DNA of 64,000 nt from Bacillota bacterium (GCA_023428025.1 JAEYZN010000034.1:41176-105175); one strand, 5' to 3'. Shown: positions 25,740 to 34,822, counted from the stretch's first letter. The notes: a model not told the origin generated them from the letters alone. Numbers and translations are program-made.

Positions 25740-26161
25740 GCGGACGCCTCCTCGAGCACCAGTCGCTTGGCGATCACAAAGCCGCACATCCCCACGGACG
25801 CGCGGATGACAAACACGCTGTACCCCTGCTCTTTCAGGTATAGGCGAAGTTCGTCCACCCCTTTGCCCTCATTCAGCGGAAAGCCGTATCTTAGCGTCCG
25901 GGTCAGCAGCTTGCGCTCGGAAGTTACAAAATCATCCAGAGGCATGGTCGCCACGTCGTAGATCACGTTGCGGCTGCCCGCATGGTCAAAGTGGTGCGCC
26001 AGCAGTGCCTCAAAGCGCAGCTCCAGCCTTTTGCCCTGCTGGTCCGTGCAGATGCGCATCTCGCACGCGTCATAATCCACGGAGTAGCTCAAAACCCGCA
26101 CACAGTGCGCCGCCATGACATATTCGCCCAAAATCTCTTCACACAGATCCCCGCCGCTCAT
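25736..26161 (-). CDS. hypothetical protein
   Basis: A 141-residue protein starting at 26161 (GGAGG 5 nt upstream; the longer frame to 26203 has no site). Soluble, mixed alpha/beta, with SYSVDYDACEMRICTDQQGKRLELRFEALLAHHFDH near the N-terminus. I do not recognise the family. It is coupled to the VOC gene by a 4-nt overlap, so the two proteins are probably used together. Confidence 0.7.
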   Translation of the reverse strand: MSGGDLCEEILGEYVMAAHCVRVLSYSVDYDACEMRICTDQQGKRLELRFEALLAHHFDHAGSRNVIYDVATMPLDDFVTSERKLLTRTLRYGFPLNEGKGVDELRLYLKEQGYSVFVIRASVGMCGFVIAKRLVLEEASA

Positions 26162-26393
26162 ATATCCTCCGCAATATTTTATTGTATTGAATATCCATAT
26201 CATAGCAGAAAAGGCAACGGAATAACAGCCGGTCAGGCGTGGTTTTTACGTTAGAAGCCCGTTTTTGGAAAATTCCCTGAATCCTGGTTTCTTATGCGCT
26301 TGAAAATATGGCAAAATCCCCGCAAGCCGGACACCGCAGGTATCCGGACCGCAGCCAAGCCGCCGGGATTTCATTGTTGTCCTGCCGTACGCG

Positions 26394-28073
26394 TCAAAAC
26401 GTTCCAGGTCCGCCCGGAGGCATCATGCGCGCGCCGCCCGGCATTGAGCCCCGGCCGGGCCCGGCGTTCTTCCGGGCTCCCGTGAGCGCCAGCGCCAGCA
26501 CGACAGTGCAAACCCCCGCCCCGAATATCGGGATCAGCCACCATATTTCCCCCACCGCTGCCGCGGTGGCCTTGTACAAAAAACCGGCCATCACAGCGAG
26601 GCTGCCCTGCTTTTCCTTTGGCTGTTCCGGCGGGGTCGCCGCCGCCTGTTCAAAGTGGTTCACCGCGCCCTCAATCACCGTCTCAGACACAAAGTAATCC
26701 GAGAAATGCTCGAACCCGAACGCCACCCAGCCCTTATCGTCCACCACCGCGCTCTGCAGCCCTTCGACAGCCGCCCCGCCCTCGTCGTGATAATACAGGT
26801 ACAGCGTATCGCCCGGCAGGCTGTCTGCCGCGGGGAACCGGTAGACAAAACGGCCCGGCAGGCTGCCGCTGTGCGCGAAGTGCAGCTGGTAAACGTCATG
26901 TCCCTCGGCGGCTTCGGACATCGCCGCGTCCATTTCCATCGTCATCCCGATCTCGATCGGGCCGCCTTCGGCGGGAATATCGCCCAGCTGGTACGAATCG
27001 ATCGTGCAGGTATAGCCGCCGAGGTCGATCTCCAGCGCGCTTTCCCGCGACGCCAGCGCGCTCAGAACGGACAGCGGAATCGCCGTGTCCTCCGGCAGCT
27101 GTATGCGGTACACGCCGGACGGCTTGTCCGCGATCATCGTCTCGATATTCGCCCATGCCATGGGCCCGTCCCCTGCCGCAGCCAGGTCCTCCGGCTCGGC
27201 GCTGGGCCTCACCGGCTGCTCGGCATACACCGACACCGAAGGCGCGGCCGAAGCGGACGGTGCGGCTGAAGCCGCTGCCGACGCCGCGGGCTTGGGCGTT
27301 GCGTCAGCGGAAGCCCCCGACGCGCTCACGGTGATAGAAATTCGGTCGGAAACGCCGTCCGCCGTGGCGGTGAGTGTCGCCCGGCCAGCCCCGACCGCTG
27401 TCACCGTCGCGCTCTGCGGACTGTTTTTCCTCACCGTCAATACGGCAGAGTCGCTGCTGGACCATGTCACCTCAGCCGTAACGCTCGACGGCTGCGTCCA
27501 GGCGTATACCTGCCGACTATTGCCTATCTTCATCGTTGTCGAGGCGCCACTGATGTCAACAGCGCTGACAGATTCCTTTTTCACCGTCACACTGCAGGTC
27601 GCGTACACAGCGGTGTTGTTGATCTGGGCCCTGATCGTCACAGTCCCGATGCCTCTTGCGGTAATGGCCCCGCTTTGGCTGACGGCGACGATGGATGTAT
27701 CGGAACTGCGCCAAAGCACCTGATAGTCCCCCGCGGGAGAAACATGCGGCGTTAACTGGCCGGTTTCTCCTAAGAATAATTCATATGAACCGGGGCTGAT
27801 GCTGATAGAGACTGTCGGCCCCGGCGTGGGAGTGGGTTCCGGCGGCGCAGTCGGCGGTACAGGCGTCGGTTCGGCGGGCGATGCGGGCGGTTCGGGTGTC
27901 GCCGGAGGCGGGTCAGACGGGGGCGGCGTGGTCGATTCAGCAGGCGGCGGCGTTGGTGTTTCTCCTTCCAGCCCGATGCGGGTCTCGCTGTCAGATATGC
28001 CCGCATACGAAACAGCGGGAAATACGGTGAACACAAGCGCCGCGGCTATCGCCAGCACCAGCAGTCTTTTCAT
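26394..28073 (-). CDS. surface protein with two bacterial Ig-like (Big_2) domains
   Basis: A 559-residue exported protein. The signal peptide is MKRLLVLAIAAALVFT..AYA-type. It is followed by a Pro/Thr-rich linker (about residues 35-90), two Big_2 domains (VLWRSSDTSIVAVSQSGAITARGIGTVTI.. and VTWSSSDSAVLTVRKNS..ATVTAVGAGRATLTATADG), an Ala/Ser/Pro linker, a C-terminal beta domain (YRIQLPEDTAIPL..DYFVSE) and one transmembrane helix near the end with a Gly/Arg/Pro tail. It is therefore cell-surface and membrane anchored, not LPXTG-anchored. Likely adhesion or structural. GGAGGG lies before the start. Confidence 0.88.
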   Translation of the reverse strand: MKRLLVLAIAAALVFTVFPAVSYAGISDSETRIGLEGETPTPPPAESTTPPPSDPPPATPEPPASPAEPTPVPPTAPPEPTPTPGPTVSISISPGSYELFLGETGQLTPHVSPAGDYQVLWRSSDTSIVAVSQSGAITARGIGTVTIRAQINNTAVYATCSVTVKKESVSAVDISGASTTMKIGNSRQVYAWTQPSSVTAEVTWSSSDSAVLTVRKNSPQSATVTAVGAGRATLTATADGVSDRISITVSASGASADATPKPAASAAASAAPSASAAPSVSVYAEQPVRPSAEPEDLAAAGDGPMAWANIETMIADKPSGVYRIQLPEDTAIPLSVLSALASRESALEIDLGGYTCTIDSYQLGDIPAEGGPIEIGMTMEMDAAMSEAAEGHDVYQLHFAHSGSLPGRFVYRFPAADSLPGDTLYLYYHDEGGAAVEGLQSAVVDDKGWVAFGFEHFSDYFVSETVIEGAVNHFEQAAATPPEQPKEKQGSLAVMAGFLYKATAAAVGEIWWLIPIFGAGVCTVVLALALTGARKNAGPGRGSMPGGARMMPPGGPGTF

Positions 28074-28178
28074 CTGTCGCCCTCCAATGCCCGAGTGAAT
28101 GATATCAGTGAAGCCGATTTATATATGGGGATATATCATCATGTTAACACAGGTTCCAGACAATTCCAAAGGATTTTT

Positions 28179-28330
28179 AGGGTCTGTAAACACAAACGCT
28201 CAACGGACATCTTCCAATGTCTTTTTGCGCCATGCCGTGTTGCTTTTTCTTGCCATAGCGCCACTATGCCTGCGAAAAAGCGCCTTGCCTGACGCCGAAA
28301 TCCGCCCGCTTCGGATTATATTAACAGACT
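28179..28330. mobile_element. MITE-like element, copy 2 (inverted relative to copy 1)
   Basis: Starts with AGGGTCTGTAAACA and ends with TATTAACAGACT, i.e. degenerate versions of the terminal repeats of copy 1. The interior, including the hairpins CCAATGT and CATAGCGCCACTATG, matches copy 1 in reverse complement. It is 14 bp shorter than copy 1 because of a deletion near the right end. Confidence 0.7.
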
Positions 28331-28375
28331 AATGCCGGGCGTTTTCAGCCATCCCGGTGTCTGTTCACGCAACCA

Positions 28376-28408
28376 CACCCCTAAAAAGCTTCGCTTTTTG
28401 GGGACCCC
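28376..28408. repeat. REP-like palindrome, copy 2
   Basis: CACCCCTAAAAAGCTTCG followed by CTTTTTGGGGACCCC, in the 28074-28477 gap, next to the MITE. A second hairpin GGGCTTCGCCC follows at once. Confidence 0.75.
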
Positions 28409-28477
28409 GTAATAAGAAAGGGCTTCGCCCTGTCAGCCCTTTGGTGGATACATATCCGCGACCAATGCGGCAGCGCG

Positions 28478-28813
28478 CTACACCCGCCACGGGGCCAGCG
28501 CATCCTGCACCACGTTCGCGAAGCTCTTGGACGCGCCCCAGTCGAAGCGGAACAGGCCCTCGCCCCCGCCGCCGCCCACGCAGTGCACGCGCGTGCGCCC
28601 CGTGAAGTCGTCCAGCGTCACCGTCAGCGTCAGCCGGTTGCCCGCGCGGTAATAGTGCTTCTCGTACACCATCACCACAAAGCCGCCGCCATTCGGCGCC
28701 CCCTGCCCGTACTGGTCGATGCGCTCCCCCGTGATGCTGCCGCGCACCACCGCGTTGTCGATCATGTCCATCGCGGCCCTCATATCCAGCGATACAAAAA
28801 AAGTCTCTCCCAT
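28478..28813 (-). CDS. DUF6054-like protein, paralogue A
   Basis: A 111-residue soluble protein. It is about 60% similar over its full length to its upstream neighbour (28841-29176); shared blocks are the N-terminal FVSLDM, GERIDQY, YEK.Y.RAGNRLTLTV and GGGGEGLFRFDWGA. From memory this matches DUF6054; function unknown. The pair arose by tandem duplication, and 27 nt separate the two genes. Confidence 0.75.
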   Translation of the reverse strand: MGETFFVSLDMRAAMDMIDNAVVRGSITGERIDQYGQGAPNGGGFVVMVYEKHYYRAGNRLTLTVTLDDFTGRTRVHCVGGGGGEGLFRFDWGASKSFANVVQDALAPWRV

Positions 28814-28840
28814 AGCCTTTGTCTCCTTGTCTGTGTCTGC

Positions 28841-29176
28841 CTACAGACGCCACTGCGCCAGCGCGTCCGCCACCACCTTCTCGAAATCCTCCGCCGCGCC
28901 CCAGTCGAAGCGGAACAGCCCTTCGCCGCCGCCGCCGCTCACGGTGTGCACGCGCGTATGGCCGGCGTAGTCGTCCAGCAGCACCGTCAGCGTCAGCCGG
29001 TTGCCCGCGCGCATGTAATTCTTCTCGTAGACCAGCATGACCAGGCTGCCGCCGCCCGGCGCGTCCGCGCTGTACTGGTCGATGCGCTCGCCCGTGAAGC
29101 TGTCCCCCAGCACCGTGTCGTCGATCAGGTCCGCCGCGCTCTTCATGTCCAGCGATACGAAATATGTTTCCGCCAT
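28841..29176 (-). CDS. DUF6054-like protein, paralogue B
   Basis: A 111-residue paralogue of 28478-28813 with the same block order (FVSLDM, FTGERIDQY, YEKNYMRAGNRLTLTV, GGGGEGLFRFDWGAAEDF). It has no signal peptide. The upstream ribosome site is GGGAGGACAGA. Probably co-transcribed with its paralogue and with the HAD phosphatase gene 46 nt upstream. Confidence 0.75.
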   Translation of the reverse strand: MAETYFVSLDMKSAADLIDDTVLGDSFTGERIDQYSADAPGGGSLVMLVYEKNYMRAGNRLTLTVLLDDYAGHTRVHTVSGGGGEGLFRFDWGAAEDFEKVVADALAQWRL

Positions 29177-29222
29177 TGGCTCTGTCCTCCCGTCATGTTT
29201 GTTGATGTCTGTTGCCCGGCGT

Positions 29223-29903
29223 TTATCCCGCCAGCAGTATGTCCTCCAGCTCGCGCAGGCTGCCCACCACGTGATCCGGCCGGTAGCCTGCGGGGACCGG
29301 CGCGCCGCCGCGGTTCAACCAGCACGTCGTGATCCCGGCGTTCATGCCGCCCTGAATGTCGGACGTCAGCGAATCCCCCACGATCAGCACCGAATCCAGG
29401 TCCGGGTTGCCCAGCGCGTCCAGCACATGGGTGAAGAACCGGATGTCCGGCTTGGGGACGCCGATCTCCTCCGAGATGAACAGGCGCGGAAAATACGGCG
29501 CGATGCCCGAGGCTTCTATCCGGCGGCGCTGCGACGCGCCCACCCCATTGGTCACGATGGACAGCGCGGCCACGCGGCTCAGCTTTTCGCACAGCTCCAG
29601 CGCGTGCGGCAGCAGCACCGCCTGCGCCACCAGATGCTGCTGGAACGCGCTGTTGATATCCGCCGCAGCCCCTGCCATTTCGGGAAACATCATCTCGAAG
29701 CGGCGCACCAGCACCCCGTCCCTGTCCAGCAGGCCCTGCTCAAACTCGCGCCAGAGCCGCGCGTTCACCGCCGAATACCGGCTGTATATCTCGTCGTCGT
29801 AGCTCACGGAAAACGCGTCCATCGTCAGGCCGAAGGCGCTGCGCTCCGCGTGGTCAAAGTCGAACAGCGTGTTGTCCGCGTCAAACAGAATGTGCTTGTA
29901 CAT
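29223..29903 (-). CDS. HAD-superfamily nucleotidase (YjjG-like)
   Basis: The start at 29903 follows AGGAGACATC; the longer frame is not needed. A 226-residue HAD hydrolase: motif I DADNTLFDF (Asp nucleophile and acid), motif II SIVTNG, motif III Lys in GVPKPD, motif IV VGDSLTSDIQGG. The layout matches YjjG-type pyrimidine-nucleotide 5'-nucleotidases (YjjG removes non-canonical pyrimidine nucleotides), cytoplasmic and Mg-dependent. Confidence 0.92.
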   Translation of the reverse strand: MYKHILFDADNTLFDFDHAERSAFGLTMDAFSVSYDDEIYSRYSAVNARLWREFEQGLLDRDGVLVRRFEMMFPEMAGAAADINSAFQQHLVAQAVLLPHALELCEKLSRVAALSIVTNGVGASQRRRIEASGIAPYFPRLFISEEIGVPKPDIRFFTHVLDALGNPDLDSVLIVGDSLTSDIQGGMNAGITTCWLNRGGAPVPAGYRPDHVVGSLRELEDILLAG

Positions 29904-30165
29904 GATGTCTCCTGAGGTTTGCGTCTGTGTTGGGCCGTGTGGGGACAATATGCCGCTGTCCCGCAACGCCCCATATACTGTCACCACATATTATAACGGC
30001 TGGGCGGCGGCTGCGCAAGAAAATACTGGCACGGTTTCGACACAAAACGACAAGAATGCGGGGTGACGGGCCTGTGCTCATTATGTATTTACCTTTTGTT
30101 CCCTTGACCCCTTCAACATAATGGTTGTAGTATGAAAACGCAGACCACAGGAAGGACAAGGTATA

Positions 30166-31980
30166 TTGGCTTATTCGGGAAGAAAATATTACGGCAGGAA
30201 ACCAGGGATGAACAGGCGGAACGTATCCGTTCGCAGAAAACGGCGCAGCACACGGCTTGCCGTGACGCTCGCGCTGGTGGTTCTCGTTCTGGCGGCGCTG
30301 GCCGTCGGCGCGGTGCTGCTGTTCGGGAGGCCCGGCGGTATACCCGCTCCCGGGGCCACGCCTTCGGCCTCAGCCACGGCGGCGCCCACCCCCACACCCG
30401 AACCGACGTTCAGTATGAACGTGGCGGCCACGGCGAACACCTCGCCTGAGGCATTCGGGCTGATATCCGGCATATTTGAAGGCGCCACCGCCATCGACTC
30501 ATACATGCGGCCCGACCCCATCAGCTTCGGAACAGGCGCTGAATACACCGGCATGGAGGGCGTCATCACCTTCCGGGGCAACAGCTACCGCGAGGGCCCC
30601 ACCTACGGCGCCGCGGAGGTGACGGCGCAGAAGCTGGAAGCCGTGTGGGACGTGCCCACCGGCAGCGTCACCAAAGGCAGCGGCTCAGGGTACTGGACGG
30701 GCAGCGGGTGGACAGGCCAGCCGCTCATCGTCAAATGGCCGGAAGAAACCAGGCGTATCATGAACCTGGACGACGGGAAGAAGGCGGACCCGGACCTCGT
30801 CGAGGTGATCTACGCGTGCCTGGACGGCAATATCTATTTTATGGACCTGCGCGACGGCACGCCCACGCGCCCCGCGATCAAGACGGGCGGCGGACCCATC
30901 AAGGGCACGTGCAGCCTGTATCCGGACGGCACGCCCATGCTGTTTGTGGGACAGGGGGACAATCTGCCCGACTCCGAGGACGGCCAGGTGAAATACCGCA
31001 TATACAGCCTGATCGACCAATCGCTGATATATACCCTGCCCGACGGCAGCAAGGACCCCAACGCTTACCGCTCGTGGCACGCGTACGACTCCAGCGCGCT
31101 CATCGACGCCGGAACGGATACGCTGATCGAGCCGGGCGAGAACGGCATCCTGTACACGGTGAAGCTGAACACGCAATATGACCCGGAGGCGGGGACGCTG
31201 TCCGTCAACCCGGATCCGCCCGTGAAGCTGAACTACACCACGCCGGAATACAGCGACAGCGCCGGCAACGCGCCCGGCACGCGCTGGTGGGGCTTCGAAG
31301 CCTCCGCGGTGGCATGGCGCAACTACATATACCTGTCGGACAACGGCGGCAAGCTGATGTGCGTCGACGTGAACACCATGAAGGTGGTATGGGTGCAGGA
31401 CATCTGGGACGACAGCAACTCCACCCCGCTGTTCGAGGAGTCCATGGAGGACGGCACGGCGTACATCTACATCTCCACCTCGCTGCACATCACCGCTGAC
31501 AAAGACGACCGCGGCCCCATCCCCATCTGGAAGATCGACGCCGCGACGGGCGAGATCGTCTGGGAGTCGGAGCCGTACGACTGCCACACGGTGTCCGGCG
31601 TGTCGGGCGGCGTGGAAGCCACCGGCCTGCTGGGCAGGCACGACCTGTCCAATCTGGTGATATACCCCATCGCGCGGACGCCTGACAAGGGCTCCGGCGT
31701 GCTGGCCGCGCTGGACAGGCAGACGGGCAAAGAGGTGTGGTCCATCCCCATGGACAACTACGCGTGGAGTTCGCCCGCCGCCGTCTACACGCCCGGGGGC
31801 AAGGGCTACATCATCCAGTGCGATTCGGCGGGCAACATGTTCCTGATCGACGGCGCGAAGGGCGAGATACTGGACACCATCAGCCTGGAGACCAACATCG
31901 AGGCCTCTCCCGCGATTTTTGGCGACATGATCGTGGTGGGCACACGCGGACAGCAGATATTCGGCGTGAAGATACGGTAG
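30166..31980 (+). CDS. membrane-anchored PQQ-like beta-propeller protein
   Basis: A 604-residue protein starting at TTG 30166 (GGAAGG..AAGG upstream; an ATG at 30208 is possible). A basic N-terminus, one transmembrane anchor (about residues 30-52) and a Pro/Thr-rich linker precede a large beta-propeller with PQQ-type repeats (KIDAATGEIVWESEP, LDRQTGKEVWSIPMDN, CDSAGNMFLIDGAKGEILDT). The domain is outside the cell. PQQ-like propellers often act as scaffolds; the absence of dehydrogenase residues argues against an enzyme. Transcribed alone. Confidence 0.9.
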   Translation: MAYSGRKYYGRKPGMNRRNVSVRRKRRSTRLAVTLALVVLVLAALAVGAVLLFGRPGGIPAPGATPSASATAAPTPTPEPTFSMNVAATANTSPEAFGLISGIFEGATAIDSYMRPDPISFGTGAEYTGMEGVITFRGNSYREGPTYGAAEVTAQKLEAVWDVPTGSVTKGSGSGYWTGSGWTGQPLIVKWPEETRRIMNLDDGKKADPDLVEVIYACLDGNIYFMDLRDGTPTRPAIKTGGGPIKGTCSLYPDGTPMLFVGQGDNLPDSEDGQVKYRIYSLIDQSLIYTLPDGSKDPNAYRSWHAYDSSALIDAGTDTLIEPGENGILYTVKLNTQYDPEAGTLSVNPDPPVKLNYTTPEYSDSAGNAPGTRWWGFEASAVAWRNYIYLSDNGGKLMCVDVNTMKVVWVQDIWDDSNSTPLFEESMEDGTAYIYISTSLHITADKDDRGPIPIWKIDAATGEIVWESEPYDCHTVSGVSGGVEATGLLGRHDLSNLVIYPIARTPDKGSGVLAALDRQTGKEVWSIPMDNYAWSSPAAVYTPGGKGYIIQCDSAGNMFLIDGAKGEILDTISLETNIEASPAIFGDMIVVGTRGQQIFGVKIR

Positions 31981-32008
31981 GGCGGCGCACGCCCGGTCAG
32001 GAGACACC

Positions 32009-32345
32009 ATGCCGGCCATATTTCCCGCGCCCGTGCCGGCTTTGCCGCCGGCGGACATCCCCATCGATGGCGTGAGCGCGTACCTGTCCCAGAGCGGCAG
32101 CCACCAGATCATATTCATGGCGTTCGCGCAGGACGCGGACCTGCCGGAGAACGCCCACGCGGCGCAGGTCGGCTTTGTGCTGGCGGGCCGCATCGACCTG
32201 GTCATCGGCGGCGTGCCGGGCGCCTGCCAAAAGGGCGACCGGGTATGATATCCCCGACGGCGTGCCGCACTCGGGCAAAATCCACGCGGGCTACGCCGAC
32301 ATCACGTTTTTCGCGCAGCCGGACCGGTACGCGCCGAAGCCGTAA
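32009..32345 (+). pseudogene. cupin gene with a one-base insertion
   Basis: The first frame runs from ATG 32009 to KGDRV and stops at 32248. The next frame continues as YDIPDGVPHSGKIHAGYADITFFAQPD..PKP to TAA 32345, which is the missing half of a small cupin (motif 2 IPDGVPHSG). Removing one G at about 32243 restores an ordinary 111-residue cupin. Either inactivated or a sequence error. It sits 43 nt before an intact cupin gene. Confidence 0.8.
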
Positions 32346-32387
32346 ACCCGTCCGCCAGCGCCCAAAACGCCAACGAGGAGAAACGAT

Positions 32388-32747
32388 ATGTCAGTTGTGA
32401 ATCTGGAAGAGAAGTTTGCGAAGTTCATCGAATACTGGAGCCCCAAGGTGCTGGGCGAGCTGAACGGCTCGTACATCAAGGCCGCGAAGCTCAAAGGTGA
32501 GTTTCTGTGGCACGCGCACGCGCACGAGGACGAAATGTTCTTCGTGGTGAAGGGGCGGCTGGTGATCCGCTACCGCGACGCGGACCATGTGCTGAACCCC
32601 GGCGAGTTCCTCATCATCCCGCGCGGGACGGAGCACATGCCGGTGGCGGCGGAAGAGGTGCACGTGCTGCTGATAGAGCCTATGTCCACCGTGAACACCG
32701 GCGGCGTGGTGAGCGAGCGGACGGTGGATGTGTTGGAGAGGATATAG
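32388..32747 (+). CDS. single-domain cupin protein
   Basis: A 119-residue cupin: motif 1 WHAHAHEDEMFFVVKGRLVIRY (His-x-His-x4-Glu) and motif 2 PGEFLIIPRGTEHMPVAAEEV (His). The start follows AGGAGAAACGAT. It resembles the mannose-6-phosphate-isomerase-like small cupins; substrate unknown. It follows the frameshifted cupin and is convergent with the fic gene. Confidence 0.9.
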   Translation: MSVVNLEEKFAKFIEYWSPKVLGELNGSYIKAAKLKGEFLWHAHAHEDEMFFVVKGRLVIRYRDADHVLNPGEFLIIPRGTEHMPVAAEEVHVLLIEPMSTVNTGGVVSERTVDVLERI

Positions 32748-32812
32748 TAAATCTTGAGCTTCATCCTATCTGCTTTGACCTTGCAATGAGAAGGTTTCAA
32801 GTTGTATACTTC

Positions 32813-34027
32813 TTACTTGTTCGTTTCCAATATTTCTTCAAATGTATCAAGATTCAATTGAAACCTATTGAACTTGCCCGCCTTAGTCTTCTCTATCGGT
32901 ATTCCATCGCTAATAAGTTCTTTAATCATTTTGTCCACGCTTGATCGGCTTAAGTCGGCATGGGTTTGCAGTTCTTCCACGGATAGAGACTCGCTCGCAA
33001 ACAAGGCATTTTGAATTAATATAAAGATAAAATCTATTTTTTTCTCTCTCTTTTTATCTTGTATAAACAAATTCTCATATGCGAGTCTTCCTAGCTTTTG
33101 AAGCCGTTTTTCACCTTCAACGAGATTGTCACACATTCTTTCCGATGCCGTATCCAAAAACTCCAAGAACGTTATGGCAAATGGGGTCAGATCACCTTTA
33201 CTTCTCTTATCATTACACAGCTGAAAAGCATGATAGTATTTTTTTCTGTTATCTTTGATTGTGTACGAAAGATCCAATGAAAGAAGCGGGTACTGGTCCT
33301 TCAATAAATAACTGCTGATAAACCTGCTGATTCTGCCATTACCATCGTAGAAAGGATGGATATATCCAAAAAAATAGTGAAACATCGCTATCCTGACTAA
33401 AACAGGAAGTTCCCTTTGCTCCAGTATATGTAATGCATCCTCCAGCGCTCCTATGATCATTTCTTCTGGATGTAGTCCTTCATGTCTTTTTTGCTGTGTA
33501 GGAGAAACAACAAACACGGTGCTTTTCCTGAATAACATACCATCCGGCTGGTCTTTCTCATCAATTTCAGCCCTTACAATTTCATCATATAAATCCCGAA
33601 TATCTTTACATGTATGCAATGAAATATCCACATTGTCTTGCAGTAGCATCTCATACTTTTTCGCCATTCCTTTGAATCTTGCCAGTTTCTTGTTGTCCGC
33701 ATTGAGTGCTTCCGTGATCTCTTTTCTGGTGCTGTGAATGCCTTCAATATCGTTCGTCGTTTGAATTTCATCAATCAAGCATTTACGCACATAATACTTT
33801 TCCGCCACGCCGGGCAATCTGGTAAATACTTTCATCGCCACTGAGTTTTTGCGACCGATTGACTCAATTAATGATGTAATTTCCCAGTTAGCCGTAATAA
33901 AGCTTTCGTTTTTGTTTATTTGGATCGGGAAAATAAATGTATCTGCCGATTGCTTTCTTTTCTCATATTCTTTTAAATACAATTCCTTATCCTGATGAGA
34001 CAACGAGAATAATGTTTTGTATTGCAT
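32813..34027 (-). CDS. Fic-domain AMPylator-like protein with winged-helix C-terminus
   Basis: The start is the ATG at 34027 (GGAG 8 nt upstream; the frame can extend to a TTG at 34042). The 404-residue protein has an inhibitory helix motif TxxxEG (T91-N-D-I-E95-G96), the Fic core HPFYDGNGR beginning at His224 and a C-terminal winged helix. This is the layout of class II Fic proteins, which transfer AMP to a protein hydroxyl and restrain themselves with the N-terminal Glu. Low G+C relative to neighbours suggests acquisition. Targets unknown. Confidence 0.93.
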   Translation of the reverse strand: MQYKTLFSLSHQDKELYLKEYEKRKQSADTFIFPIQINKNESFITANWEITSLIESIGRKNSVAMKVFTRLPGVAEKYYVRKCLIDEIQTTNDIEGIHSTRKEITEALNADNKKLARFKGMAKKYEMLLQDNVDISLHTCKDIRDLYDEIVRAEIDEKDQPDGMLFRKSTVFVVSPTQQKRHEGLHPEEMIIGALEDALHILEQRELPVLVRIAMFHYFFGYIHPFYDGNGRISRFISSYLLKDQYPLLSLDLSYTIKDNRKKYYHAFQLCNDKRSKGDLTPFAITFLEFLDTASERMCDNLVEGEKRLQKLGRLAYENLFIQDKKREKKIDFIFILIQNALFASESLSVEELQTHADLSRSSVDKMIKELISDGIPIEKTKAGKFNRFQLNLDTFEEILETNK

Positions 34028-34135
34028 TTTTTCATTCTCCAAAATCCATAATTATAACTAATTATTTATCATAATAATATTTTCATTCGTAAAATCAAGC
34101 ATTTTTATTAATATTAGTCATAAAATTCTTTTAAG

Positions 34136-34489
34136 TTAATTGATTTCACGCAAATATACGCTCCAAAACGCCGCCTCCCCCACGATCCGTATCCCGCCGC
34201 CCGCCGCGATGATCCGCCGCGCCCGCGCCAGCTTACGCCCGTACGTGCCGCCGCCCCAGCAAGCTTCGCTTTCCGGGGACCCCGATTTATACTTCCACCG
34301 CTTGCTGCCCCTGTCCCCCACGACGAGATAGTCGGTGCCGCGCGTGACCCTTGGCGTTACGGTGCCGCCGCGTTCCGTCACGGCCAGCTCCATCTCCCGG
34401 CGGCTGCGCGTGGCGCGCCCCGTGAAGCAGAACGATCTGCCCGCTATGGTGACGGCGTTTGCTGCCGCCATAGCTGTCTGTGTGTCCAT
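34136..34489 (-). CDS. BRCT-domain protein with an in-frame REP insertion
   Basis: The start at 34489 follows GAAGGAGGG; the longer frame is not required. A 117-residue protein that is little more than one BRCT domain: SFCFTGRATRSRREMELAVTERGG, LVVGDRGSKRWKYKS and the final W. Between KYKS and YGRKLARA it carries about 12 extra residues (GSPESEACWGGG) encoded by the palindrome at 34252-34283; related BRCT proteins join these motifs directly. Free-standing BRCT proteins occur in phages and in DNA-repair contexts. Confidence 0.85.
   Translation of the reverse strand: MDTQTAMAAANAVTIAGRSFCFTGRATRSRREMELAVTERGGTVTPRVTRGTDYLVVGDRGSKRWKYKSGSPESEACWGGGTYGRKLARARRIIAAGGGIRIVGEAAFWSVYLREIN
34252..34283. 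repeat. REP-like palindrome, copy 3 (inside the BRCT gene)
   Basis: GCCCCAGCAAGCTTCGCT followed by TTCCGGGGACCCC; AAGC-TTC-GCTT stem, same right end (GGGGACCCC) as the other copies. In frame within the BRCT coding sequence. Confidence 0.7.
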
Positions 34490-34638
34490 AAAACCCTCCT
34501 TCATTGGTCTTCTATTCTTTTTATAGGTTCGAAGCTTCACAACTTCATGCCTTTTAACCGGCTGGCAGAAACGGTCCATCACGTATTACTCCCTCAGGTA
34601 TCCGCACGTAGCCTCTGCTCTCGGGACGGGATGGAACC

Positions 34639-34671
34639 GGGGTCCCCGAAAAGTCGAAGGCTTTTTGGGGT
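34639..34671. repeat. REP-like palindrome, copy 4 (inverted)
   Basis: GGGGTCCCCGAAAAG then TCGAAGGCTTTTTGGGG, the reverse of the other copies, in the gap between the BRCT and replication genes. Confidence 0.7.
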
Positions 34672-34790
34672 GGGAACCCGTCCCCTACAGTTACACACAG
34701 AGTGATGCTCCGACAGCATCGTAATCCGTGGGGGCGGTCTTCGCGCCCGCCCGCTATACCTGCTCTCCATCATGCCTCCATCGGATGACC

Positions 34791-34822
34791 CACCCCAAAA
34801 AGCTATGCTTTTCGGGGACCCC
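34791..34822. repeat. REP-like palindrome, copy 5
   Basis: CACCCCAAAAAGCTATGC followed by TTTTCGGGGACCCC. About 90 nt around it, including GGATGACC before and CCGGAGGGAGGGA after, also match the copy at 36612, so the repeat unit is larger than the palindrome. Confidence 0.75.

Noticed and set aside
30685..32205. A 506-codon minus-strand frame
   Set aside because: Antisense shadow of the PQQ-like gene.
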